A stretch of DNA of 64,000 bases, taken from Caldifarciminota bacterium (GTDB lineage Bacteria; Hydrothermota; Tepidihabitantia; SM23-42). The stretch covers positions 1,440,634-1,504,633 of the forward strand of contig CP070705.1 of NCBI GenBank assembly GCA_020349965.1, written 5' to 3'. Below the pieces are notes generated by a model. That model worked only from the letters and a program-made list of their open reading frames with translations. It searched no databases and was not told the DNA's origin. A program made the position numbers and the translations under genes. The number at the start of each line of letters is the position of its first letter. Positions within the stretch are counted from its first letter, which is position 1. Shown one piece after another: positions 1 through 8,136 of the stretch.

Positions 1-1
1 C

Positions 2-1180
2 CGAGGTGCATATGTAGTGCTTGATGAAAGCGCCGACGAGGCACGTGTCGTAAAAGATGAGTTAATCTGCGATTTCATTGGCCTCGACGACAGAGGCATC
101 ATCCCTGACCTCAAGCGTCGCGACTTCACGATAAATGCGATGGCAGTGAACATAAAGGATTTGGCGTTTTTCGATCCCTGCGGAGGAGCCAGAGACATAC
201 GAAAGAGGATCATTCGTCCAACGTCTCCGGACGCGTTGATCATTGATCCGCTCAGGATCCTGCGAGGATTCAGATTTGCCATCGAACTGAAGTTCAACCT
301 CCACCGTGATTTCGATAAGTTGGCAAGGAACATCACACTGGAAGATGTCGCTGCGGAACGCGTTGGCGAAGAATTGACGCGAATCATGTCGCATAGTTCA
401 TCGTTCGAGACGATTTTGAGAATAAATAGTCTTGGGTTATTCAACGAGATCTTTCCCGAGGCTCATAAATTGCTTGAGGATTTCGATCTGTGGAATCATT
501 CGCTCAATACTTACGGCGCAGTGGAGAATTTGATCGGGCGCGGTTTCTTTAAGAAACTTCAGCCGGAGTACTCAAGTTATTTCGCTGAGCCGAACCGAGT
601 GCCCTTATGCAAACTTGCCGGTCTCTTCCACGATGTGGCAAAACCGGATACTTTGCTTGTCAAGGAAGGAGAGGTGCACTTCTACGGGCATGATACCATC
701 GGTGCGAGAATGATCGAAAAGATCGCCCATCGGCGCTTGCGACTTTCGAGGCATGATACTGATGTGCTGAAAAAGCTTGTCAAGGAACATATGAGGTTGC
801 ATCTCCTTGCGACCAATCCCGAACTGACCGATCGGGCGATTCGACGTTTCTTCCGCCATCTCGAGGTAGATTGGTTCGGTGCCATGATCATTGCCTGGGC
901 CGATGGTTATGCCACTGGAGGCAAGACAAAGCACCTCGAGAAGGCATTTACCAGAATGGTCGCTTTGCACCGCGCAGATATGGCAAAACCCAGGGTCGAG
1001 AGATTGGTGACCGGCCATGATCTCATTGCCCTCGGCATGAAACCGGGGCCTGCCTTCAAGACGATACTACAGGAACTCCTCGACCTGCAATTAGAGGGCG
1101 AGATCGACGAGAAATCCGATGCCTTGAACAGGGCAAGAATGATTGCTGCAAGGCTTGCCGAAGGCGACGACGTCCAATAG
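2..1180 (+). CDS. tRNA nucleotidyltransferase / poly(A) polymerase family protein (5' end outside window)
   Basis: The reading frame is open from base 2 with no start codon, so the gene begins upstream of the window; the GTG at 17 is probably internal. Visible motifs are those of class II CCA-adding enzymes and poly(A) polymerases: RRDFTINAMA about 35 residues in, then DPLRILRGFRFA, then a C-terminal HD domain (LAGLFHDVAKPDT, followed by a second FYGHD histidine pair). The family adds CCA to tRNA 3' ends or tails RNA; the HD part usually has phosphohydrolase activity. The GS-x-D-x-D catalytic head lies outside the window, so CCA and poly(A) activity cannot be told apart. Confidence 0.9.
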   Translation, partial: RGAYVVLDESADEARVVKDELICDFIGLDDRGIIPDLKRRDFTINAMAVNIKDLAFFDPCGGARDIRKRIIRPTSPDALIIDPLRILRGFRFAIELKFNLHRDFDKLARNITLEDVAAERVGEELTRIMSHSSSFETILRINSLGLFNEIFPEAHKLLEDFDLWNHSLNTYGAVENLIGRGFFKKLQPEYSSYFAEPNRVPLCKLAGLFHDVAKPDTLLVKEGEVHFYGHDTIGARMIEKIAHRRLRLSRHDTDVLKKLVKEHMRLHLLATNPELTDRAIRRFFRHLEVDWFGAMIIAWADGYATGGKTKHLEKAFTRMVALHRADMAKPRVERLVTGHDLIALGMKPGPAFKTILQELLDLQLEGEIDEKSDALNRARMIAARLAEGDDVQ

Positions 1181-1224
1181 CTACTGGCAGGACGGATCGA
1201 TGCGCAATGTCGACACAGAAACAT

Positions 1225-1252
1225 TTGACACCGATCAACTGCCGGGTATAAT
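1225..1252 (+). promoter_or_regulatory. hslV promoter, leaderless type
   Basis: TTGACA (1225-1230), 16-bp spacer, TATAAT (1247-1252); both hexamers are consensus. The ATG at 1261 follows after 8 bases, so the expected transcript starts within about 2 bases of the start codon. Confidence 0.85.
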
Positions 1253-1260
1253 TGAATGAC

Positions 1261-1785
1261 ATGAAAGCTACGACAATTATCGGTTTAAGGCACAAGAATA
1301 AGGTCGCGATCGGGTGCGATGGTCAGGTGACGACAGGTGAGACGGTAATGAAACGCACGGCGCGGAAGATACGCAAGATCTACAGCGACCGGATCCTCGC
1401 CGGATTTGCCGGATCGACAGCCGATGCATTGACGCTTTTCGAGCGGTTCGAGTCGAAGCTGGAGGAATTCAGGGGTAATCTGCCGCGCAGTGCAGTTGAA
1501 TTGGCCAAGGACTGGCGTCAGGACAAAGTCCTGCGCAGGCTCGAAGCACTGTTGGCGATTCTCGATGAGGAACACACATACATCGTTTCCGGCTCGGGCG
1601 ATGTAATCGAGCCGGATGACGGCATCGCGGCGATCGGCTCCGGTGGTCCTTATGCACTTGCCGCTTGTCGTGGCCTGGTCAAGTACTCTGATCTATCTGC
1701 CCGTGAAATCGTCGAAGAGTCGATCAGGATCGCAGCAGGTATTTGTATATATACGAATACGGAGATACATACCGAAGAACTTTAG
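1261..1785 (+). CDS. hslV: ATP-dependent protease peptidase subunit HslV
   Basis: 174 aa. HslV is the proteasome-like threonine peptidase of the HslUV (ClpYQ) complex in the cytoplasm. The sequence follows the family end to end: Thr-Thr after a short MKA propeptide, a DGQVT box, [10 protein letters not shown], and [10 protein letters not shown] near residue 125. The catalytic Thr would be Thr4, so three residues must be removed. The start is ATG 1261; a longer frame from TTG 1252 would begin inside the -10 box. No hslU neighbours it: upstream is the CCA-family gene and downstream is a convergent sigma factor, which is unusual because hslV and hslU are normally adjacent. Confidence 0.95.
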   Translation: MKATTIIGLRHKNKVAIGCDGQVTTGETVMKRTARKIRKIYSDRILAGFAGSTADALTLFERFESKLEEFRGNLPRSAVELAKDWRQDKVLRRLEALLAILDEEHTYIVSGSGDVIEPDDGIAAIGSGGPYALAACRGLVKYSDLSAREIVEESIRIAAGICIYTNTEIHTEEL

Positions 1786-1851
1786 GGCGAACGGCGGCAA
1801 ATTACGGTAGCCGTTCCTACTCCGTCAATCTATCTCCCCATTGGTATGCGT

Positions 1852-2685
1852 TCAGGGTTGTTGCTTCGAAATTACGATCTTCAGTTTGCGCAGCGCGTTC
1901 TCCTTTATTTGGCGAACGCGTTCACGCGTGATGTTCATGATCCTGCTTATCTCTTCGAGTGTATGTGGATCGTATTCTCCAAGTCCGAAATTTCTCTCAA
2001 GTACTTCCCGCTCCCTGGCGCCGATCTTATTCAATGCTTTCTGCAGTCTTTCTCTCTCAACCTTCTTCTTGAATATCTCATCCGGTGGCGGCGAGATCAG
2101 ATTGTCTGAACCCTGGATGTCAAGCCGTACCGATTCGATATACGGATTTTCCGAATCTTCAAAGGCTTCATCGAGCGAATAGGGCGGAATCAATTCTGTT
2201 AAGGCGAGGGCGACCGAGCTGGGGTCGACCTTGAGTATTTTTGCCAGCTCTTCGGTAGTGGGTTCGCGTCCGTGGTGCTGGATGAATTTTTTCGTCTGAG
2301 TCTGTGTTCGACGGGCAAGAAAACTCTTTCGGACGATGCCCTTCTGTACAGTGATTGCTTCATAGATGGCTCGTTTGATCCACCAGACCGAATATGTGTT
2401 GAACCGGTATCCTTTGCGCTCGTCGTACTTGTCGACGGCATGTATGAGGCCCTCGTTTCCGGCATTGATCAGTTCTGAGAGGCCGAGCCGTTCATCCTGG
2501 AACCTCTTGGCGATGAATACTACGATTCTAAGATTCGCACATATGAGTTTCTTCTTGGCTTCGCTGTCATTTGCTTCTCTCGCCCGTTTCGCCAGCAAGA
2601 ATTCTTCCTCTTTTTTCAGGATCTTGTATTGACCTATTTCTTCCAAGTACTGCTTCAATCCTCGGTCACTGACAACTCGAAACAT
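1852..2685 (-). CDS. RNA polymerase sigma factor, sigma-70 primary type (RpoD/RpoS-like)
   Basis: 277 aa. The order is region 1.2 (LKQYLEEIG at residues 10-18), region 2 (NLRIVVFIAKRF, core-binding GLSELINAGNEGL, -10 recognition FNTYSVWWIKRAI), region 3, and region 4 (GLGEYDPHTLEEI, helix-turn-helix NITRERVRQIKENALRKLK). Region 1.1 is absent, as in short primary or RpoS-like factors. It should direct RNA polymerase to TTGACA/TATAAT promoters like those seen throughout this window. It follows htrA by 51 bases at the end of a long leftward gene series. Whether it is the main sigma factor or a paralogue cannot be decided here. Confidence 0.93.
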   Translation of the reverse strand: MFRVVSDRGLKQYLEEIGQYKILKKEEEFLLAKRAREANDSEAKKKLICANLRIVVFIAKRFQDERLGLSELINAGNEGLIHAVDKYDERKGYRFNTYSVWWIKRAIYEAITVQKGIVRKSFLARRTQTQTKKFIQHHGREPTTEELAKILKVDPSSVALALTELIPPYSLDEAFEDSENPYIESVRLDIQGSDNLISPPPDEIFKKKVERERLQKALNKIGAREREVLERNFGLGEYDPHTLEEISRIMNITRERVRQIKENALRKLKIVISKQQP

Positions 2686-2736
2686 AATGTTATGTTACTG
2701 CCCCCAGGCTGCTGGAGGCATCGCAGCCAGGTCTGC

Positions 2737-4227
2737 TCATGGTGTGACCGCGATATAGAGTTTGCGTTCACCACGCTGCACGTGGAATATCACCGGTTTT
2801 CCTTTCTTCAATTCAGAAACGGTTTTTCGGTATGCGGCGAGGTTGGGGGTATCCTTTCCACCGATAGCCATGATCACGTCGCCGACTGCGAAGCCTGCCT
2901 TGTCGGCCGGCGTGCCGGATGTGATGTCAGTGACGAGCACGCCTTTTGTCGCGCTTGGCTGGAAGGGCCCGGCATCGGGATCGGAAAGTTCGATGACGCG
3001 CAATCCGAGTTCGTGTTCCTGCTCTGGAATCTCGTCCCTAGTAGGGGTTTCCGGCATTTCACCGATCTTCACTTTTAGTTCTTTTGGCTTACCGTCGCGT
3101 ACTACCTTTATTTTGACCGTTTTTCCAATGCTTGTCGATGCGACCGTGATTCTGAATGAAGCCATCTCCCTAACCGGCTTTCCGTCGAATTCGGTGATAA
3201 CATCACCAGCTTTGATTCCCGCCCTGCTCGCCGGCGTGTTGTCAACCACGTCGCTGATCAATACGCCTTCGAGTGAGGGCAGATTCATGGCTTCTTTAAT
3301 ATCTTCGGTTATCTCCTGAAGATATACGCCGAGGTAGCCCCGGGTCACTTTGCCTTCTGATTTCAACGCTTCGATAACGGATTCGGCAAGGCTGGCCGGG
3401 ATGGCAAATCCAATACCCACGTTGCCACCACTTGGTGACGTGATTGCCGTGTTAATACCTATAACTTCGCCGTGTATATTGACCAGGGGTCCGCCGGAAT
3501 TGCCGGGGTTGATTGCCGCATCGGTCTGCAGGAAGCTCTGGAAATCCGGTCCTTCAGGCAACGCGACGCCGGCTCGACCCTTTGCCGATATCACGCCTAC
3601 CGTCACCGTTCCCTCAAGATGGAAAGGATTGCCAAAGGCGATTGCCCAGTCGCCGACCCTGATTTTTTCCGAGTCACCGAATTGCAGGTAAGGCAGGTCT
3701 TCACCGTTCTCGATCTTGAGCAGCGCGATGTCAGTGCGAGGATCGGTACCTATCACTTTGACCTTTTCACCCTTGAATTCCTGTTTATTGATGAGTTTTA
3801 CCACGATGTCGGAGGCACCCCTTATTAAATGGTAGTTGGTCACCAGATAACCATCTTTTGAGATTAGAAAACCCGAACCGAGAGTTTGCGCCCTTTTTTC
3901 TGGTCGCGGACCCTGTCTGAAGAAATCTTTGAATAAATCATCCCATGGACCTTCGAAGCGCCATTCTAAACCGGGTACGGTACTGGTGACGGTTCTCTCG
4001 GCCGAGATGTTAGCGACAGCAGGACTGACCTTATCTGCGACGAGTGTGAATGGGCTTTCTCCAAGTTCGCTCACCAGTGGCATAGCCATTCCTCTCTCCT
4101 GGCTGGCCTCGCCACGGTTCGCCAAACCCGGCATACTCGCCGTTATTATTATGCCAAAGAGGAATGCAAATACTGCGGCGGCGCCGGCAATTATGCCCGC
4201 ATTGCGGAACGAAATGTTCTTGCACAC
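2737..4227 (-). CDS. Do/DegQ-type periplasmic serine protease with two PDZ domains
   Basis: 496 aa. An N-terminal membrane segment (about residues 10-30) is followed by a trypsin-like domain with the triad His133 (TNYHLIRG), Asp166 (DPRTDIALLK) and Ser244 (GNSGGPLVN), then two PDZ domains (near residues 295 and 400). Such proteins degrade or refold damaged envelope proteins. Start is GTG 4227 with an AGGGGGT Shine-Dalgarno site just upstream. It lies 27 bases after a small coiled-coil gene and 51 bases before the sigma gene, so co-transcription is likely. All catalytic residues are present. Confidence 0.95.
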   Translation of the reverse strand: MCKNISFRNAGIIAGAAAVFAFLFGIIITASMPGLANRGEASQERGMAMPLVSELGESPFTLVADKVSPAVANISAERTVTSTVPGLEWRFEGPWDDLFKDFFRQGPRPEKRAQTLGSGFLISKDGYLVTNYHLIRGASDIVVKLINKQEFKGEKVKVIGTDPRTDIALLKIENGEDLPYLQFGDSEKIRVGDWAIAFGNPFHLEGTVTVGVISAKGRAGVALPEGPDFQSFLQTDAAINPGNSGGPLVNIHGEVIGINTAITSPSGGNVGIGFAIPASLAESVIEALKSEGKVTRGYLGVYLQEITEDIKEAMNLPSLEGVLISDVVDNTPASRAGIKAGDVITEFDGKPVREMASFRITVASTSIGKTVKIKVVRDGKPKELKVKIGEMPETPTRDEIPEQEHELGLRVIELSDPDAGPFQPSATKGVLVTDITSGTPADKAGFAVGDVIMAIGGKDTPNLAAYRKTVSELKKGKPVIFHVQRGERKLYIAVTP

Positions 4228-4254
4228 GTGACCCCCTAGTTTTTCAAATCTTAA

Positions 4255-4569
4255 CTATTTCTGGAGATTCTTTTTCTTGCCGATCTTTGTGTATTCTGCG
4301 GTCTTCTTGGAGATATTTCGCTGGATCGTCTTTATCCTCTGGGCTGTGCTCTTTATCGTTTTAAGATTCTTCCAATCTTCTTTCTTCTTTGTATATACTG
4401 CATCATATATTTGTTTGCCTAGTTCGGTGTAACCGTCTCTTAGCTTTCGCCTCAGGTCAAAAATCTCCATTTTCAGAGTTCCTTTTTGAGTCAGGTCTCC
4501 GGCTTCCTTGCCGACGACCTTCGATGCGTCATCAATCCATTTGACTAAATCATCCCAAATGTTCGTCAT
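4255..4569 (-). CDS. small basic coiled-coil protein of unknown function
   Basis: 104 aa, not recognised. It is rich in Lys (about one residue in five), with no Cys, no membrane segment and no signal peptide; most of it is predicted helical or coiled coil by eye. A strong GAGGAGGA Shine-Dalgarno site sits 4 bases before the ATG. It lies between frr (82 bases upstream) and the HtrA protease gene (27 bases downstream), which suggests co-transcription with the protease but says nothing firm about function. Confidence 0.7.
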   Translation of the reverse strand: MTNIWDDLVKWIDDASKVVGKEAGDLTQKGTLKMEIFDLRRKLRDGYTELGKQIYDAVYTKKKEDWKNLKTIKSTAQRIKTIQRNISKKTAEYTKIGKKKNLQK

Positions 4570-4651
4570 TATTCCTCCTCAGCGTTTAGACACACGCAGC
4601 GTGCTCAAGGTTTACCGTATTATTCCGTCAGTCACGGGATCATACCGTCTT

Positions 4652-5209
4652 CTAAGTTTCCCGGATCTCTTTTTCCTTATGCCTTTGCACTTCATCGACT
4701 TTGGCTATATAGTCATCAGTAGCGTGCTGTACTTTTTCCTGCGCCTTGAAAGCGGTATCCTCTGATATCGCTTTTTCTTTTTCGAGTTTCTTGATATCGT
4801 TGTTTGCGTCACGACGGACATTTCTGATCGCAACCTTCGCCTCTTCCGCCATTCTCATCGTGAGTTTGATGAGTTCTTCGCGTCGTTCTGAAGTTAGAGG
4901 CGGAACGGCCAAGCGGATGACATTGCCATCGTTGTTCGGTGTGAGTCCTATCGCGGATTTGAAGATCGCCTTCTCGATGTTCGGGAGGGCGGTCTTGTCC
5001 CAGGGCTGTATGATGATCAATCGCGCTTCGGGTATGCTAATTGTTGCCACCTGATTAAGCGGCAGTTGGCTTCCGTAGTATTCCACTCTGATCGCTTCGA
5101 GAAGTGCAGGGGAGGCCCGGCCCGTTCTGAGTTTTGCCAGTTCCTGGGCAAGAAGAGAGAGTGATTTCTTCATTTTTATGTCGGTATTCTTCATGATCTC
5201 TTCAATCAT
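4652..5209 (-). CDS. frr: ribosome recycling factor
   Basis: 185 aa, the usual length. It splits post-termination ribosomes together with EF-G. Family hallmarks include LRTGRASPALLE, YYGSQLPLNQVATISIPE, and the C-terminal helix VRNVRRDANNDIKKLEK. The start is taken as ATG 5209, preceded by GGAGGAA; a longer frame from GTG 5221 would place its start before that site. It overlaps the end of pyrH by 8 bases, so translation is probably coupled. Confidence 0.96.
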   Translation of the reverse strand: MIEEIMKNTDIKMKKSLSLLAQELAKLRTGRASPALLEAIRVEYYGSQLPLNQVATISIPEARLIIIQPWDKTALPNIEKAIFKSAIGLTPNNDGNVIRLAVPPLTSERREELIKLTMRMAEEAKVAIRNVRRDANNDIKKLEKEKAISEDTAFKAQEKVQHATDDYIAKVDEVQRHKEKEIRET

Positions 5210-5930
5210 TTCTTCCTCCACTGATTAATGTTCCAACCATCTTGCCGGTAATTATATCGGAGAGACCGTGCCGCTTGAAGTCATAGACGATAATGGGAAC
5301 TGCTGCTTCGCGACAGATATTGAATGCAGCGAGGTCCATGACCTTCAATTGTTTTCCTATTACCTGATCATATGTCAATTTCCTGTAGAATGTTGCGCGT
5401 TTGTTTTTCTTCGGATCGGATGAGTAGACCCCGGCGACATTGGTGCCCTTGATGAGCACATCGGCGCGGAGTTGGACTGCTCTGAGCGCGGCCGCGGTAT
5501 CGGTCGTGAATAGAGGGTTTCCTGTGCCGCCGATGAAAATAACTATGCCGCCTGATTCGTAGAAGTCATAGTCTGAGGATCTGTTGAAATCATCGGCAAT
5601 GCCCACCATGGTGAGCGCGCTGCTGAGCCTGACGCGTTGCCCTTTTCCTTTCAACAGGGAATGGAGAACGATGCCGTTGATCACTGTGCCGACCATACCG
5701 CACGTGTCGGCATCAATCTTGTCGAGCCATCCTGCATCGCGCCCGCGTATGATGTTGCCGGCACCTACGACGATGCCGATTTTTGCACCAAGGTCTTTTG
5801 CGGCAATGATCTGCTCTACTATATAGTCGAGGGCATGTTTATCGAAAGACTCTCCCTCTGTTCCAATGTGTTCTCCTGATAGCTTAAGAAGGACCCTACG
5901 GTGTGTGATACGGTGTGGCTCTTCTTTCAT
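5202..5930 (-). CDS. pyrH: UMP kinase
   Basis: 242 aa. It phosphorylates UMP to UDP for nucleotide synthesis and belongs to the amino acid kinase fold. Motifs: RVLLKLSGE at the N terminus, GAKIGIVVGAGNIIRG, GGTGNPLFTTDTAAALRA, and KGTNVAGVYSSDPKKN. The start ATG overlaps the tsf stop by 4 bases (ATGA), and the end overlaps frr. The order rpsB-tsf-pyrH-frr is the classical bacterial cluster. Confidence 0.97.
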   Translation of the reverse strand: MKEEPHRITHRRVLLKLSGEHIGTEGESFDKHALDYIVEQIIAAKDLGAKIGIVVGAGNIIRGRDAGWLDKIDADTCGMVGTVINGIVLHSLLKGKGQRVRLSSALTMVGIADDFNRSSDYDFYESGGIVIFIGGTGNPLFTTDTAAALRAVQLRADVLIKGTNVAGVYSSDPKKNKRATFYRKLTYDQVIGKQLKVMDLAAFNICREAAVPIIVYDFKRHGLSDIITGKMVGTLISGGRND

Positions 5931-6514
5931 TCACCGAGGCGAAAACGTACGAAACGCCTCACGACGATGTTTTCACCGAACTTGGCTATTTGTTCTTTCA
6001 AGTAATCAGCAACTGTCTTCTCCGGGATCTTCACGAAAGGTTGTTCCAGAAGGCATACGTCGGTGTAGAACTTCTCCAGTTTCCCCGCGACTATCTTCTC
6101 TACAATCTCAGGTTTTTTCTTCATATCCTGGACCATGCTTCGGTATATCTCTTTTTCTCGCTCGATCACTTCAGGGGCTAATTCCTCCCTCGTTACGACC
6201 ATCGGCTCACTGGCCGCGATCTGGAGGGCAATATCCCGCACGAACCTACGGAACTCCGTGTTACGTGCGACAAAATCCGTTTCGCAGTTCACCTCGACAA
6301 GTACGCCCAGCCGATCACCTGGATGTATGTATGCATCGACGATCCCTTCCTTGGTGATACGCCCGACTTTTTTTGCCGCCAGCGCCAGCCCCTTCTTTCT
6401 GAGGGTTTCGACTGCTTTGTCGAGATCTCCTTCGTTTTCGGACAATGCTTTCTGACAATCAACGATGCCAGCGCCGGTTCGCTCTCTAAGTTCTCTCAAC
6501 TTCTCCCGATCCAT
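5927..6514 (-). CDS. tsf: translation elongation factor Ts
   Basis: 195 aa, the short form as in Thermus; many bacteria have about 280 aa. It recycles EF-Tu by GDP/GTP exchange. The N-terminal UBA-like helix pair LRERTGAGIVDCQKAL is followed by the NCETDFVARN core motif. The start is taken as ATG 6514, which begins the family-typical N terminus and has a GGAGAAGGA purine tract upstream; the frame stays open for 17 more codons inside rpsB. It overlaps rpsB by 29 bases and pyrH by 4. Confidence 0.95.
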   Translation of the reverse strand: MDREKLRELRERTGAGIVDCQKALSENEGDLDKAVETLRKKGLALAAKKVGRITKEGIVDAYIHPGDRLGVLVEVNCETDFVARNTEFRRFVRDIALQIAASEPMVVTREELAPEVIEREKEIYRSMVQDMKKKPEIVEKIVAGKLEKFYTDVCLLEQPFVKIPEKTVADYLKEQIAKFGENIVVRRFVRFRLGE

Positions 6515-7220
6515 ACGCTTCCTTCTCCTCGGCTTCAAATCCTTTTCTTCCTTCGACAACGGCATTGGCGATGATCTTGGTTACTAGCGATATCGATCTG
6601 ATTGAATCATCATTGGCCGGTATTGGATAGTCGATATCGGTCGGGTCGACGTTCGTGTCGACGATCGCAGCAACAGGAATATTCACACGAATCGCTTCTC
6701 GTAGCGCAGTCTCATCTTTTTTGATGTCGACGATGAATGCCATCCCCGGTAATCGGTCCATCTCTTTGATACCTTCGAAATAGCGATGTAGTTTCTGGTA
6801 TTCACGTTCGGCGCGGGATAGTTCCTTCTTCGAAACCATAGTCCAGCGCCCATCATCTTTCATCTGGTCGAATTCCCTGAGCCGGGAAATACGCTGACTC
6901 AAAACATCGAAATTTGTCAGGAGTCCTCCGAGCCAGCGTTCGGTGACGTAGAAGACATGAGCCTTTGTCGCTTCCTCTCTAATAATATCTTTTGCTTGTT
7001 TTTTCGTCCCGATGAAGAGAATGCCTTTACCTTCCTCTGCAACGCGGACCGTTGCTTCATAGGCGCGTTTCAATCCTTCCTGCGTCTGCTGCAGGTCGAT
7101 GATGTGGATCCCGTTTCTTTTAGCAAAGATGTATTTCTCCATCTTGGGGTTCCAGCGCTTAGTACGGTGGCCAAAGTGGCAGCCCGAGTTCACCAATCTC
7201 TCGAAAGTTATTTGTTCCAC
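6486..7220 (-). CDS. rpsB: 30S ribosomal protein S2
   Basis: 244 aa. Small-subunit protein that binds the 30S neck and interacts with S1. Motifs: SGCHFGHRTKRWNPKM near the N terminus, FIGTKKQA, RWLGGLLTNF and AIVDTNVDPTDIDYPIPANDD near residue 190. Start is GTG 7220 with AAGGAG upstream. It follows rpsI by 9 bases. Confidence 0.97.
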   Translation of the reverse strand: MEQITFERLVNSGCHFGHRTKRWNPKMEKYIFAKRNGIHIIDLQQTQEGLKRAYEATVRVAEEGKGILFIGTKKQAKDIIREEATKAHVFYVTERWLGGLLTNFDVLSQRISRLREFDQMKDDGRWTMVSKKELSRAEREYQKLHRYFEGIKEMDRLPGMAFIVDIKKDETALREAIRVNIPVAAIVDTNVDPTDIDYPIPANDDSIRSISLVTKIIANAVVEGRKGFEAEEKEAYGSGEVERT

Positions 7221-7229
7221 ACTGTCTCC

Positions 7230-7613
7230 TTATCGCTTAGAGAACTGGAATCTCTTGCGGCGTTTCGCGAGGCCGTACTTGCAGCGTTCTTTTTCTCTAG
7301 GGTCGCGTTTCAGTAAACCTGCGCTCTTCAACGATGGCCTGAGTTCGGGATTGAACTTGACGAGTGCCCGGGCAATACCGTGACATAACGCTCCGGCTTG
7401 ACCCGATATTCCACCGCCCGATATTCTCGCTTTGATATCGACGCTGCCTTTGACCCCGGCGGTGATGAGGGGTAGGTTGACAAGATCGACAAGGTCTTGA
7501 CGGCCGAAATATTTGAGCGGTTCGCGGTTGTTCACTTTGATGACTCCGCTGCCAGAAGATAACATAACCTTTGCCGTTGCCGTTTTTCTCGATCCGGTTA
7601 ATATAGCCGGCAT
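7230..7613 (-). CDS. rpsI: 30S ribosomal protein S9
   Basis: 127 aa. Signature features are GSRKTATAKV, the glycine-rich VKGSVDIKARISGGGISGQ, and the basic C terminus ending KRFQFSKR, which reaches the P site. Start ATG 7613 has an AAGGAGG Shine-Dalgarno site. It lies 12 bases after rplM, the standard L13-S9 pair. Confidence 0.97.
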   Translation of the reverse strand: MPAILTGSRKTATAKVMLSSGSGVIKVNNREPLKYFGRQDLVDLVNLPLITAGVKGSVDIKARISGGGISGQAGALCHGIARALVKFNPELRPSLKSAGLLKRDPREKERCKYGLAKRRKRFQFSKR

Positions 7614-7625
7614 TTAAAATCCTCC

Positions 7626-8054
7626 TTAGAGTTCGATTTCCTTGGGCGACTGTGCTGTATGGGGATGTTTTGATCCCGTGTAGATCTTGAGACGCTTCAG
7701 CCGCCTTGCTCGCAATCTGTTCTTTGGCAACATCCCGCTGACCGCGTGAAACATGGCACGCTCGGGGTGTTTTTCCAACATTAATTCTAAATTGATCTTT
7801 TTCAGACCACCCGGATGAAACGAGTGAGAGTAGTATATTTTGTCCTTCATCTTCTTACCGGTAACCCGGAATTTGTCGGCGTTGATGACGACGACATAAT
7901 CACCGCTGTCGATATGGGGTGTGTATTGCGATTTGTGCTTGCCGATCAGCACCAGGGCGATCTTGGAGGCCAGACGCCCCAATATCTTGTCCCTGGCATC
8001 GACAACATACCAATTGCGCGTGATCTCGGATTTCTTAAGGACTCTTGTTTTCAT
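7626..8054 (-). CDS. rplM: 50S ribosomal protein L13
   Basis: 142 aa, the same length as the E. coli protein. Early assembly protein of the large subunit. Motifs: NWYVVDARDKILGRLAS, YTPHIDSGDYVVVINA, YYSHSFHPGGLK and the MLPKNRLRARRLKRLKIY block. The start is set at ATG 8054; the frame extends to TTG 8063, but that codon overlaps the -10 box. First gene of the ribosomal operon and probably translated from a leaderless message. Confidence 0.96.
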   Translation of the reverse strand: MKTRVLKKSEITRNWYVVDARDKILGRLASKIALVLIGKHKSQYTPHIDSGDYVVVINADKFRVTGKKMKDKIYYSHSFHPGGLKKINLELMLEKHPERAMFHAVSGMLPKNRLRARRLKRLKIYTGSKHPHTAQSPKEIEL

Positions 8055-8062
8055 TAGCCACA

Positions 8063-8090
8063 ATTATAGGCAAATTTCGGCCAATGTCAA
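8063..8090 (-). promoter_or_regulatory. rplM operon promoter, leaderless type
   Basis: On the minus strand: TTGACA (8090-8085), 16-bp spacer, TATAAT (8068-8063), then 8 bases to the rplM ATG at 8054. No Shine-Dalgarno site fits in this distance. Confidence 0.88.
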
Positions 8091-8136
8091 TAGCCTGAAC
8101 CCCGCAATTTCGAATTTCGCATTTGTGATCGCTTTA

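Noticed and set aside
1789..1816. GAACGGC/GCCGTTC hairpin between convergent hslV and sigma genes
   Set aside because: The 14-base loop is large and no T run follows on either strand, so it was not called a terminator.
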